Assembly (NCBI GenBank): GCA_038502055.1
Contig: JAXRKN010000045.1
Location: 6,594,501 to 6,658,500 of the forward strand
Source: Tanytarsus gracilentus
Lineage: Eukaryota > Arthropoda > Insecta > Diptera > Chironomidae
Reading direction: 5' to 3'
DNA length: 64,000 bases
In this document: positions 34,801 to 48,222 of the stretch, one piece after another
Numbering within the stretch: position 1 is the stretch's first letter
Layout of the letters: each line of letters begins with the position of its first letter
The notes under the pieces: model-generated
What the model saw: only the letters and a program-made list of their open reading frames with translations
What the model was told of the DNA's origin: nothing
Database searches by the model: none
Translations under genes and position numbers: made by a program

Positions 34801-37202
34801 ATGAAAATTTTCTCTCGAGTGATGAGCAAAGATGAGAATGAAAATATAATTTGATGATTATTTCCGTGGAGATTATCATGAATAAATTTTTGTGCACGTC
34901 GACGAAAGCTCTTGAGAAAAAATAAAATGAAATTTTTGTGATGAAGAAAAATTTAAATAATTGCGATTTGATTAAATGGACTTTATGATTTATTTGATGA
35001 GTTCTTCAATTGAAATGATGATTTAAAATTTATTAAAATCTCAAATGCAAAATAAATTAATAAATAATAAAAAACCTTAGTTAAAGTTCCCTTGACAATT
35101 ATTTCTTCCTTCGAAAATCGCGCTCTTCTACGCCATAAATCGGCAACAAATTGAACGAAAATTGTTAAATTCCACTAAAGAATAGCACACAATTGCAGGC
35201 ATCATAACTCGTAATTTTGAATATGCTCGATGGCATTTTAATGACGCTGTTTGTTGGTATTTGAGGGATGAAGTAAAATAAACTTCATAATGACAAGAAA
35301 TTGCTATCGAGAGCTAATAAAAGATGAAGCTCGGAGATATTGACAATAAAATATTTTCAATGCAGTTTCTTATTGAGGAAGTTTATTCGAGGGAAATTTG
35401 AAAATTAATATCTGAAAGTTTCAGTTTAGGTTTGTTATTTTCACATCAAAAAAATTAAAATAATTTAAGTAAAACTGAAGTTCAATCTAATAAAACACAT
35501 TAGATTTTTATTTTATATTCTAAATTTATATTCCGATAAATTTACTTCTTTAAGTTATTCAATAATAAATAAACTTTCATCAACTCGATTCAGATTTTTT
35601 CTTTTTATTATTTGATGACGTTGCACATTATGAAGATTAAAGAATGAAAAATTGCAGCATAAAAATCACTCTAGATGTGCAGTTCAGTGCATTCAAATAA
35701 AGAAGAAATTTTTAAAATTGAGTGAGCAACTCCTGCCATAAGAATATTTCGAAAAAGTTTTTAATGGATGAAATATGAAATGTCATTATGAATATTTGTT
35801 TGTTCTCTTGTCGTTTTCTGATGTTTTTTTCCTGGCGCAAGAAAAATTCAATTCGAAAAACTTTTTTATGGGAGAGAAATATAAAAAGCAGTTTTCAATT
35901 TGCTTTCTTTAAATAAATTTATCTTAAATGCTCTCAGGATGTAACAAGGGTTGGAACCTATTTAATTTATAAAATCTAAAAATGATAATTTAAAAAAAAC
36001 TATAACTGCTTTAAAATTAAATTTCCACTCCTTGATCAATAGAAAAATCCTGATCTAGTTTTATCTTTCTTTTGTTGTCTCAACTTCCTTTTCGAGTTTT
36101 TTTAGCATCAATTTAGAGCAGAAAAACAAGTCTTTCCATCATATCATCATGACATAACTCCTCGCACATATACAAACATAAAACAAAATGAGAAATTAAT
36201 TCGCAACTCATCAATTGCGGCGGAAAAAAAGTATTTGATAACAGATGATGGAAATGATTATGGGAAAACGCAAAAAAGTCATTCAAACTTTTGGCGGCTC
36301 TGAAATCAATTTGACTTGCAAATCTCTCGCGATTAATTATGAATTTTTTTTAATTCAAATTTATTTGCTTAATTGATTGGTTTATTAAAGTTTTCACAAA
36401 TGTTTTAAAGCTGTCCAAAAAAACTTTAAAGCTCATCATTTAATATTCACCCAATCATGGGATTCCATGTATTTTAACATAAAAAGTAGCAATTAAGTGT
36501 TTTTGCTCTTCATAGACACAGCAAATCTCTCTCGGCATCTCTTCAATAAAGCAACAACAACAATTTACTTTACCGCTTTGAGCAAAAACCATTCATGAAT
36601 ACCATTAAGCTCTAGAAAATGAAAATGAAGACTGGAAAGTGTGCTCGAAATTGAACATCTGAATATTTTTATTTGTTGACATGAGTTATGCCTATGCACT
36701 TGTAAAATAAATTGTGAAAACTACTTGACTGAAGTTGAAATTTATAAAATTTTAAGTTTTTGAAAATTTAAAAAATATTTTTTCGTTAAATTCTTCTCTG
36801 AAAAAAATAATTCCCTTATTTCCGTTAGATTAATTTAACAATCCCAATTTTTCATGAATATTTAATTTTCTCTTTTTATTTGCCATTCGAATTGCATTTT
36901 TCAAGTTTCTCAATTTGATTCGAGAATGTCCACAAATAAATCTCATGAAGAAGCAGAAAATAAGAAAAATTTGATTGCAATGTTGTTCAACATTTTTTCT
37001 TCTCATTTCATTTGAAAGATTTATTTCCTTAGCAATTCACTATCGGAGAGCAGCATCACTGAGAGAGAGTCGAGGGATGTGCAAGGTTGCTGATGGCAGC
37101 AGAAGGATTTATGGACGGTGTCATATGGCTTTGTAGTTTGTACATATATCTTGGTATCAAGTGCTGTGGACACTGGATTACATAAAAAATTGGTGGAATA
37201 AC

Positions 37203-37205
<3 letters not shown>
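31870..37205. other. Long non-coding stretch
   Basis: No frame with a recognisable domain on either strand; AT-rich with many homopolymer runs. It could be intergenic regulatory DNA or part of a large intron. Nothing specific is supported. Confidence 0.5.

Positions 37206-37276
<71 letters not shown>
37206..37276. repeat. (AG)n microsatellite, about 35 units
   Basis: Uninterrupted AG dinucleotide run of about 71 bp. Confidence 0.97.
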
Positions 37277-37279
<3 letters not shown>

Positions 37280-39125
37280 AGAGATTTTGTCTTTAGGGTT
37301 GATGGTTAAAAAAGATAAGAGTGAATAATTTTATTTTAGAGACAAAGTCAAGATGCGTCTTAAAAAATTTTATTTTATTTTTTATCTGACTATAAAGTTT
37401 TGTTTTTTAATAAATTTGAGATATGAATTAAAAAAATATAAAAGCGGAGAACGTTGCGTACCGGTCACCCACTTGTTTTCCATCTTGTTATCAAAGGAGA
37501 AAAAATAAAAAATCATGAAGAAATTTTCTTCTCTTCTCGGCACTTGCATAAGAGTTTATACTACAATAGTCAGTCATATCTCTCGCATGAATTGCACTCG
37601 AGTAAAAAAAAATAAAAATTTGCTTTCCACTTTTGAATCAAGGGAAGGACATTAGAAATATTTTTAACTAAATTTTTTCTTATGCAATAAAATTGATTTA
37701 AAAAATCATTTAAAAGTCCACTGCTTGTAATTTTATAAAGTCGCATAAAAGAAGAAAGAAAAATTTAGAAAACAAATTCAACATTCAAAATCTCGATTGT
37801 CGGACTTCACTTCTCTAGTTGAGAGCAGCAGCAAAAATTTTTATAGTGCAAATAAATTATGGACTAAATGGAGCGAGAGAGAAAAAATTCCTTGGAGCTT
37901 TTTAGGCGACAGAAAATAAATGTTTCGTGTGCTAAAAGTCAGACGGAAATGTCAGTTGGAAAACTTTTTGTTGATTTCATAGGAATTTTTTTGCATTTAA
38001 ACTCTCGTAGGTCATGCAAGCTCAAGTTACTCAACATTGTCATTATGTAATGGCTGTTCATGTTCCATTAATTAAAAAGCCGTTAATTGCAATTTATTTC
38101 GTAACAAAAACACTCGAATGAGATTTTTGATTGTGGACAATGATTTTTAAAAAATACTTGGTGGTTTTTGGTGGAGGGCGATCAAAAATTAGGTGACACT
38201 AAAATAACTTAATTTTTGATTTTAAACTAAACAATTTTAAAAATCAAATTTTTTAAATAAATTTTTAAAATTTTTCATGTCCCTGAACTTTCAAATTATT
38301 CCCAAAACTCTTCACAATCAGAATTTTTTATTTTCCATCACCATCAACACGTCAACTCGATGGCTTTCAACACGGAATTTTTTATTGTGCGTGATTGCAA
38401 GCAGTTTTTGTGTTTGTTAAATATCAAAAACTTTTTGCTTGCGAATTTTTGCCCTGTGACATTTTTAATTGCTTCTAAATTTTTGTATAAAAAAATTGAA
38501 TGCGACTTTGCAAATTTTTTATAACTTTTTTCTTCATTGTTTTTTAAATTTTCTTAACCGGCTGCAAGTGTTTATGATGATAACGTTCAAACTCGCTAAA
38601 TGCCAAACTCCATAAAAGCCGTGAATAAGCCATTAAAATTCATAATAAGGCACTTCAGCATTGTGGCTAGAGAGATGATGATGCGAAGTGTTGCCGTTGT
38701 TGTGTGGCTGCATAATGCCACTCGAAAAAAAGTTTAAGGATATAACCGAGAAGCAGAAGACAAAAAAGTTTATGGCTAATGAATTTTTTCACTTCAACTT
38801 TTATGAATTAAACATTTTTTTATGTCTAACACGAAGTGAATGCTTTAAAATTTAAATATCAATTGCATAACTTTAAGGCTGAAAATCAAAATTTATTGTT
38901 TTGCTAAATTCAAAAATCCGCGGAATAAGTAAAAAAGTTTCAATCTCTCTCAAAAAAAATGATTGATTTCTTTTTTCAAGTTAAACTTCCTCCCACAATC
39001 AAAAAGAGCTTGATGTCTTCTTCATCCCTTTAGATTTCTCTCCGCCATCATCAATGTCATGGAAATTTCTCACAGTTTTTGTCTACTTAGAGAGATGAAA
39101 AAGTTTTTCATCAATTTTCAACTCG
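37277..39125. other. Non-coding, nothing supportable
   Basis: AT-rich sequence; short open frames only, no domain. Confidence 0.45.
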
Positions 39126-39241
39126 CTGTCATCAATCAAGCTCACCTGACTCAATTCGACAATGTTGACGACGCACTGCGAGAGCTGCCGGAAGGAGAAG
39201 TCGGGGGCAAGTTGTATTTTCGGTCGAAACAAAATTTGTGA
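39126..39241 (+). pseudogene. Possible terminal exon or relic of a zinc-type alcohol dehydrogenase/oxidoreductase
   Basis: A GC-richer patch reads AHLTQFDNVDDALRELPEGE and then VGGKLYFRSKQNL before a stop at 39239-39241. The pattern F-(x)2-V-(x)-DAL-(x)n-G-(x)-GK resembles the C-terminal end of medium-chain dehydrogenase/reductases, where a helix with DAL precedes a final GK-hydrophobic strand. A possible acceptor (ATCAATCAAG) ends at about 39140. No upstream exon with the nucleotide-binding fold was found, so it is either a last exon whose partners I missed or a relic. Low certainty. Confidence 0.25.
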
Positions 39242-42200
39242 ATACGAAAAAAAATGTAAATTTCTTCTTTTTGTTAATGAAATGCTTTTAGAGGTAAATT
39301 TTTGTGTGATTTGGGTTGGATGTGAGTGTCAGGAACACATCTATCATGCTATCAGCTCAACTCTAAGCAGGAATGATTGAATGGAACAAACTCAGGTTGA
39401 CATGTGAAGTTTAAGTAGAACAAAATGAAAAGAGGGTGAAAAGTGCTCAAAAAGGTCAATGGACGTTGATTGAAGGGATTTTTTTGTTGGCATTAAATTT
39501 GTGAGTTATGTAAATTTAATGAAGCCAAGAAAATTTTGAACTTGGCTGCATTCGTAAAAGATTTCCGGAAAATTTCTGGATTTAAAAACTTAATGCATAA
39601 CTTTAAGGCGAAAATTAATTTTCACATTGAACTTTTTAAATTTTTGAACTTTCTTTAATTTTTTTCTATCACAAACGAAATAAATTCGAGTTCAACTTGT
39701 TTTGTATTAAAACAATATAAATTGCTTAAAGAGCGGCAAAATATTTGTTTTTTGTGAAATGTTTCATGCATGCATATATTTACCGATAAAATGCTTCACT
39801 CCTGGGTGTGCCAGCAAATCAATGTGCGTCGTTTTTATGATATAAAAAGCAATTTCTTCATGTTCGATTTTTCGATTATTACTGAAACGAAATTTATTGA
39901 GGCAATCTTTTTATTGAAAAAGGGGAAGAAACCTAAGAAATAAATTACACAACTTCGAGACATTAAAATTTCAATGGATCAAATTTACCAACCCTAGTAA
40001 TGTCTTATATCCTTCTAATAAAGGAAAAATCGATTGAAAAAACTGCAAAAGACGCAGTTAAGAGACGGAAATTGAAATTTATATCAAAACCACTTTGGAT
40101 GAGTCAATAAAGTTCTTTTGTTACACGCTCCACAAGCCGCAAACGAGAAAAGAAAATAATTTTCATTAATTTCCGGATTTTTATTTGCTTCATCCTTTAT
40201 ACACGGACGATGGCAATTTAATGGCGACAACAAAGTTCCATTTCAGGAAAATTCGCGAGAGGGGGAGAAAAAATTTACTTGAAGATTGAATTACGATGTT
40301 GAGTCAATAATGTTTTTTTTGGGGGTTGACGATTGAGACATCAAATGTGTGTGATTCATAAAAAATTATGTGGTAAGAGATTGAGTCATTCGACAATAAA
40401 GAAATAAATTGATTTTGAACTTAATAGAAAACAAATTTGCATTACTTAAAGGGGCGAAATTTTATTATTTTTTGTTCAAAGTTCAAATTTTGCCTAACTT
40501 TAAATATTTTTCAAAATCAAATAAAAATTCAATGAAAATCAAAAATAATTTATTTAAAATGAAATCCATAAACAGGACATTCTTTAATGTGCACTCACAG
40601 AAGGTAAAACTTTTCTTACATTTTTCACCATTGAATAATTCATGAACAAAAAAAACTTTTTCATCCTTTTTACTTTTCTTTTTTTGCGTTAATCAGAGAA
40701 ACATGTTCTCATGAAAAGAAGCAGATGGTTTGCGAAAATTTTCTCACACCGGCCACGATGATGGTGTTGGGCTCACTCGACATTTGTTCCGACGAACGTG
40801 AGATGAATAAATGAAAAAGTAAATTTGCGTTTGATTGAGTTATTTTTTGCCCTCATTTTTTTCTCATTGTTGAATTTCCTCAGAACTTTCAAATAATCAA
40901 TAGATTTATTTCAAATCAGAACTAAATTTTATTTTAAAATTTTATTTAATTTTTTAACCCCGTTTTTGTCTTTTGATTTTACAAAATTGCATAACCTCAA
41001 GGAGAAATTATAAAATAAAAAATTTCTCCTTAAACTTATGTACTTAAACCCTAAAGTATTCTCTCTAAATCAAATTTCTCAGAAATTCCCACACAATTTT
41101 GATTCCGACCACCTCTTAACACACACGACAACCATCCTCGTAAAACCTCCTAGAAAATTACCATAAATTTCTGCGGATCTCAATTAATTTTTGGGCATTG
41201 AGAAAAAAATTAAGTTCAGCTGTTCCATGCATTCCCATACACACCATAAAAAAGAGAGGAGAGCATTCGAGTCGTTAATTACAGAACTAAAATGAGCCAT
41301 TTTGTGTTAATGACAAACCCATTCGGCATTTTTCTCTTCGCAATTTGATCATCAATTTTCATCATAGAGTTGTGTGAGGTTTTTTGCTACTATGATGTGT
41401 ATCCACATTCAGTTTTGCGGTCAAGTAACAGAGAGAGAAAATAAAACAAAAATACACCACAGAGCCCAAAGAGTCCATTTTGAGTTGAGACTGGACAATA
41501 TAAAAAGTTAAGAGATAAAAAAAGTTTCTAGGTTTGATAAAGAAATTTGATAAATTTTTTAGTGTCTTCCCCTTGCAAAAAAACAACATTTTCATCTAAA
41601 CGACTTTCGCCATCTGATAACGGTCTCGAAGTGAAGTAACATGAGAACCATCTAGATTGATGTGCTTTGCTAGCTCTCTCTCTCGCTCACAACGCCAAAT
41701 AGCCCTAAAAGAGTGAAATGAAAGACTTTCGGTGTAATTACAAGTTGTTAAGAGCAGCGGCAACATTGCAAAAAATATTGAGTTTCAAAAGAGCCTTTTG
41801 ATGGATGTTTCGAAGAAGTTAAAGAGAAAATTGCTATGAGATCGATTAATTTTTATGCAGCAATAAAATTTACAATTTTCCAAAACTTTAATTCAATTAA
41901 AAAAATTTAATTATTTTCACCTTTAAACTCTGAAACCTCCAAAAAAAATTTCCTCCCTTAATTGTTTTTTTTGTGAACCTCTCAAAAAGTCACCTCGACC
42001 TTGAAAGTTTTAATTAAAAAATTTCGATCCCATCTTCACAAGTGAAAACTTTTTCCAATAAAAATTTAATTAAGCAATTAAAATCAACCAAGAGAGAAAG
42101 TTGCGTCAATTATCGAAGAAACTGCAATTAAAAATTAATTTCCCACCAGAAATCAATTTGAGACTGCAAAAAAATACTTCTTCGTTTAATTATCGCTGAC

Positions 42201-42585
42201 AAGCGAATTGAGTTTACGCAATTAAAGAAAATCCAGTGAGGGAAATGAAAAATAAATACAAGCTGATGACTTTTATCCACTCTCGATGGCGAGAGAAAAG
42301 TTGAAATTTATCGACATTGCATTGAGTGTGAGGTGAAAATTGTAATGAGAGGTGTGTCGGTTTGTTGTGACAGGTTTTTAATTAAATTTATTGAGTTCAG
42401 TGTCTGTAACTGAATATGTGTGAGATAGTAATAAAGGTTTTCATGTTAGCTTTAAAAAATAATTTCATCAAATTTCATTGAAAAAAATTTCTCTCGCCGC
42501 AACGAATATAACATTTGTACGGTTCCAATGCATTTTGTAATATACTTTATAAGGACTAAAGATTTTAAAATTATCTAAAAGAAAA
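39242..42585. other. Non-coding, nothing supportable
   Basis: AT-rich; no domain-bearing frame and no clear repeat element. Confidence 0.45.
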
Positions 42586-42589
42586 AAGT

Positions 42590-42659
42590 CTCTAAAGAGG
42601 TACCGCTGGATTCGAACCGTTGGAAACACTCCTACGATACCGTCGGAACCACTTATTAT
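42590..42659 (-). other. tRNA-like or SINE-head-like fragment
   Basis: On the minus strand GGTTCGAATCC (42608-42618) is an exact pol III B-box match. About 35 nt upstream of it on that strand is AGTGGTTCCGACGG, which resembles a degenerate A box. After the B box comes a T-rich stretch (GACTTTTTTC on the minus strand) that could end pol III transcription. The T-arm and acceptor stem do not pair properly, so it is not an intact tRNA. Confidence 0.35.
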
Positions 42660-42689
42660 AATGAAAGTTGCTTAATAGCAACTTTCATT
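42660..42689. repeat. Perfect 12-bp stem, 6-nt loop hairpin
   Basis: AATGAAAGTTGC (42660-42671) and GCAACTTTCATT (42678-42689) are exact inverses around TTAATA. It directly abuts the tRNA-like fragment and is followed by a run of six T's (42691-42696). Confidence 0.9.
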
Positions 42690-43697
42690 CTTTTTTGCTC
42701 CCGCTGGGCATGATTGTCCAGTGGTGTAATGAAATTTTTACCTCGACACCTTACAGAAGGAATTTATTTTTCCTCGTGGGTGTCACATAAACTATCAAAT
42801 AAAATAAACCGAGACGGTTTTATTTAAATGCTGAGAATTTTAAAAAATAAAAATTGAGATTTAAATTTAACATAAAAATTTTAATTTGAATCCTTCGTCC
42901 TTTAATGGACTTTTTATATTTTAAATGATTTGACTCCCACGAGGAAATTAAATTCCTTTTGTGTAAGTCTTAAAAAAATTTTACGTCTTAATGATTAAAT
43001 TAATCAATCATCGAGTTTTAAGTGTTAAAAGCCACAAGAGAACATGAAAATTCTCTTGTGATGTGTTTAAAGTGTTTCATCGAAATCATCGAGTTTCATC
43101 GTAATGCTAAAATCTAACTTATTTACTCTTATCAAAAGTGAATGACATTTGCTTGTGAAGTATTTTAGGAAAATAATTGAAACCTTTCAAATGTTTCAGA
43201 CGTACAGAGAAAAAAATAAAATTATTGATGGAAAAATTTAAATTTTCGTTAAACAATTTTCAAAAATATTTCAAACTTTTTCTTCTTCACAACCAAATAG
43301 AAATCTGTCAAGAGTAATCACATCTCTTTTTTAAAGAGGGTCAAATTCCGGAAGTGAGAGTTATTACATTTCTTGTTCATTAAAATTGCTTTTGGCGTTT
43401 TTGATACCCCTTAAAATGAGAAGAAGAAGAAGAAAAATGTCAGAAGATCTTCACCTCTGTGTCAATAAGAACATTATGCTATCGCAATACAAAGAGAAGG
43501 CGATAAAGAATGTACATGTTCTTGAGAAGACATAAAAGGGGAATGAGACGCTAGAAGTAAATGATGATAGGGAGGAAACGTATTGGACACGTGAAAACTT
43601 CCCGGTTCTTCCTACAAAAGATTGAAGATGTAAAGGGGGAAGAAACTTAGGTTCAAAAAATTAAAAATTTAATAATTTTTGCTTTATTTAAAATTAT

Positions 43698-44522
43698 TAT
43701 AGCTCCGCTATATATTAATTTTGGATTTTTCCAAAACCTGTTTTCGACCCCTAGTGCCAAGACATTACCTTGTGCAATACCAAAACATATACTCAAATGA
43801 TAGGCCTAGCCAAACCCTACAAACTGGCGAAAACAGATTTGAAATCGGTTGCTCCTACGAGGAGTTAGAGCCATTTAAGTCATCTTACTTTCTCACTTTC
43901 TCACTTTCTCACTTTCTCACTTTCTTACGATCTTAGTGGGCGGCATATCTCAAGAACGGCTGGTCGGATTTGATTCGGGTTTGTGGCTAAAGATCGGGTT
44001 TTGGCTCTAGTTGTGCAAGAAGTATTTTGTTTTGAGGTAAGACCCTCCAAGGACCGTCCCTGAGTGCAAAAATGTCCTTTTTCATACAAATTTTCTCTTT
44101 TATGGCTTCATGGGTATCGTTGAACTCGTAATTGCATCAGAAATCGATTGACATTGAAGATTTTTGAGGAATGTCGATCATGGTCGGCCAGGAGTGCCAC
44201 TAAAGTCCATTTTTCAGAACTATGGCTTCATGTATGTCGTTGAACTCGTCATTGCATCAGAAATCTATTGACATTGACGATTTTTGATGAATGTCCATCA
44301 TGGTCGGCCAGGAGTGCCACTAATGTCCATTTTTCAGAACTATGGCTTCATGTATATCGTTAAACTCGTTATTGCATCAGGAATCGATTGACACTGACGA
44401 TTTTTGAGGAATGTCCATCATGATTAACCAAGAGTGCCACTAATGCCCATTGCAACGGAGTAGGGTACTAATTTATGCGGAGCTATTGGAAATGGCAACG
44501 CCGTTTGCAGACCCATCTTGTT
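43698..44522 (-). mobile_element. MITE-like element, copy 2 (family I, inverted)
   Basis: Reverse-complement copy of 7772-8570, about 825 bp. It shares both ends, the ~370-bp conserved segment and three diverged 120-bp units (about 44100-44460). Sequence outside the copy is unrelated. It differs by an 8-bp microsatellite (TTTCTCAC, about five units at 43889-43925) where copy 1 has a single unit. No transposase. Confidence 0.8.
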
Positions 44523-47500
44523 GTTTGCTAAAATTATGAGTTTCCTTCTCATTGAAAACATCATCAATTGTCAAACATCAAACGATGTAATGTTAATGGC
44601 ATCGAAAATCCCATTTCGACATGTAGCAAAAGTTGTATTTACTGTTTTGTCATTTGGCATGTCTCTTGATCTCTCTCGGGGTGGCACACACATATTCTGT
44701 TCTCGCAATGCCATCATGATAATTTATTACTCACCAACATATTCAACATTTCCAATTAGTCGTTCGAATTTAATTAATTTCACAATGAAGCAGGAAGAAA
44801 AGCTCTCAGCATGGGAGAGTGAATTGAAAATGATGAAAAGGGGAGAGGAACTCATGTTTAAGAAATTTAGTGTTATCAATTTTAAAATTGATTTTTAAAG
44901 TAAAGCTTTTTATTTCAACTGTTTAAACCTGAGTCTTTCAACCCTTGATAAGTTAATGCGTTCTTAAACCCGCCAAATTCACTCGCACACATAATTTCCA
45001 TATTGATTTATTATTTCACAACATTTAATTATCATCAGTTCTTCATTGACTCCCTCAAACTCTCTCTGTGGATGTCCACTGACTCGACGGTTGAAAAATC
45101 GCTGTAATGATTTCATTTCATTAATTTTGTGCTCAATTAAAATCGATTGAATAAATTTTCCGATCCCCCTCGAGCTGATTTTCTTGCGGTGATTTTAAGT
45201 GTAAAGTTGAAAATATTTCAAGCGAAGAAATAAAAATGTAAAAATTTCCACAAGGATTTTTTCCTCCCTCGTCGCGCCTGCTGTGCGCATTGACTTGAAT
45301 GATGGATAATTATGCAAAAGAAAAACAGCAGAAATCGAATTTTAAATTTTCTTCACTCCACTTTTTCCATCTCTCGTCGATTTTATTCGTAATCGCTTGC
45401 ATAAATTATTTCTTTCTCTCTAATTACTTTTTTCTTAATTAACTTTTGCAATCTCACATTACAGCTTCGATGATCTCAGAAAATTCGAAGTGAGGATGAA
45501 ATTTATGCGACAGAGTTGAATGGAGTGAAAGGAAGAATTTCATTCAAAATTTGTGGCACACACACATGAGAGACACTGATGAGAAATGAATGCTCAATTA
45601 ATTTGGTATCACATCAATCACTCAACTTCACCATATGTGTTTGTAAGGCTTTTATGGATGGGTGACGGGGGAATTTCATAAAAAGGATCGTAAATTATTC
45701 GTAGAAATGATGATTTTGGGGCTTAAGTGGATTTTTTTAGAATCAATATGGAGCTACATGGAGAGAGAGTTTATTTTGGATGAAAATACAACTTTGGGTA
45801 AAATTGATGTAAAAATGCAAATTTTAGGTTTTCGTGCCAATTAAAAAAATAAATTCAAATTTTTCAAATCATAAAATGTCGTTAAGTATTCTTTTTTAAT
45901 TATTTAAATTAAAAAAGCTTAAATAAAATTTTCACTGTTAAGTTTTGAAATTTTTTCATCTTATATTTTACAAAATTAATCAATAATCGAACATTACTCA
46001 AATGTCTAGACAGATTTTCCTAAAAATTTATCACTCGATAGCCACTTATAACTTTCTACAAGTATGAGTATTGAAGTCCCTTCAAGCATTCCAACGTCTT
46101 GAGTCATAACCAGCAACTCAAGTAGCAATCAATCAATTTCTCTTCTTTCAACTTTTCTTCTCTTCCTTTTCTTTTCATTGCGAGTGTAAATAATAATGTA
46201 TCATCTTTCCTTCTCATCAAATGCGTTGGAAGAAAATTTCCGTAGTAAAACTTTTCCTTTTTACTCCATCAGAATCGAAGAAAAAGTTTTTTTTCGGCTT
46301 GGAATGTAAAAAACTTTTTAACTCAATTTGTGGCTCTCGTGGAGAATAAATGAAATTAAGAAGTAAAAGAGCATTTTGTAGCATCAGTTAATGTTGCTCG
46401 AGGAAAAGTCTCAGAGTGATGGACTCGGTCGTGAGATTTACTAATTAATTTATAGCCGAAAGCGAAAATATCTTCAAAATCTCGCCTCGCAATTAAATCT
46501 AACACTGACCATAAAAGCGAGCCGTATTAATTATTAAAAAGCGGAAGGAAATGTAATGAATATAAAAACACCCTAAAAAGTTCAAGGGAAGAATTTTAGA
46601 CATTTTTTATTTAAAAAAAATATTTGAAAAATTAAAATTTAAGAAATGATTTTTTAAACTTTTAACATTCATCAGAAAATGTCCATCTCTTGTTTCTTTT
46701 CATTGTCGAGTTTAACGCGAAATAAAGACTCGGGGTTTAAAATCCACAAACGCATAAACTTTTTTCCCATTCATTCATTTCAAGTCCGACAGTCCTCGAT
46801 AATTATTCATGAAGCGGTTTTGTGGCCGACGAGGGAGAGTGAGTGAGAAATTACCTAAACTTTCCTCTGTTTTATGTCTCGCACTGTATTCACAACGTAA
46901 TCAACTTAATTGGTACGAAGTGCTTTTTAAAACAAAATGCCAGCAAATTAAAAGAGCCGAGTTGAGGGATGATTAAGTTTGAGAGATGGAAAATTCTCTC
47001 GCCATATTTTTCATAGCGATGATAAATGATTTTTCATATCTGGCAGTCAATAAAAGAAAATTATGATGGCATCTCTCGTCATATAATCACGTTCTAAAAT
47101 TATTATTATGATTTTTATTTTTGTTGAGGGAGAAAAAACTTTATGAGCTATAATTTTTTGGTGCGTTTCGTTTAAAAAAGGAGAAATGACATGAAAAAAT
47201 TCAAAAATGTGTGTAATTTTTTTGTGAGGGAAAAAATTTGAAGAATTTGATTTGAAAATTTTTAAAATTCTATAATTATTATTTTTAATTTAATAAATTC
47301 AAATCTGGATAAATTTTCATCAGTTTCTACCACGCGATTTCTCCTACATCAACTCCCACGTAAAGACTAATCACCGACGATATTTCAATCTAATATAATT
47401 ATTTTCTTCGCTAACAATAAATTTTGAATTTATTTATAGAGCTGTCAAAATTATGAATTTCTCCCTTTAAATGGAGCTGAGGAAATTTTTCATTCATAAA

Positions 47501-48222
47501 AATGACATCACAATTTGTATCTGAACATTTTTACACGACAAAATTTTCTAACCGTGTGCGAGGGTGGAAAAAATTGAATATGTTGAGGAGGGCGCGAACC
47601 ATTAACTTTTTTAATCGCAAAATTCTTTTTCTATTAACAAAGAGACGAGAAGAAAAAAATTGAATTAATGTTGAGTGAATGACTAAGCAGTGACTCGAGC
47701 AGTTTTGATAAGGTGGCAAAGAAATAAATCAAGGCAAGGGTGGAATTTATAGTTCAAATTTTAATTTTTTATTTTTATTTTTTTTCAGTTATTCAGAAGT
47801 TAAAAAAACAATTTTTAACACCCAAGTGTCCTACCCTCGATTCACAAAAAAACTTTCTCATTGAAAATTGAAAAATTCTTCTCAACAAGTTCACGAGAAG
47901 TTGCTCATTAATTAATAAGTCATCTCCCGATGATTTATTGAGAAAATATTTCATGAAATTCGCACCAAGTCATTTTATAATAATTTTTAGCAGCATCATC
48001 ATAATAAAGTTTTTCATTTCTTCATTGAGGTGGAAAGCTAATAAAAAAAGGTTATGAAAAAAATTAGGTTATGTTTATCATTGTGCATTCGAGCTTGATT
48101 TCCGATATTTCATTATGAACTTTTTGGGTCAATTTTGTTGGCAGAATCAGGTTGAAATTAATTGGAGGATGCTTTGGAGTGATGAGTGGTAATTTCGAAT
48201 GATATTGAGGGTAATTTTTGGC
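44523..48222. other. Non-coding, no supportable gene
   Basis: The longest frame (44536-44898) begins with hydrophobic residues but then shows no recognised pattern and abuts the MITE end. Nothing firm is seen. Confidence 0.45.

Noticed and set aside
44536..44898. Forward frame starting with a hydrophobic segment
   Set aside because: Directly next to a MITE end; no conserved pattern, no signal peptide cleavage logic or downstream exon.
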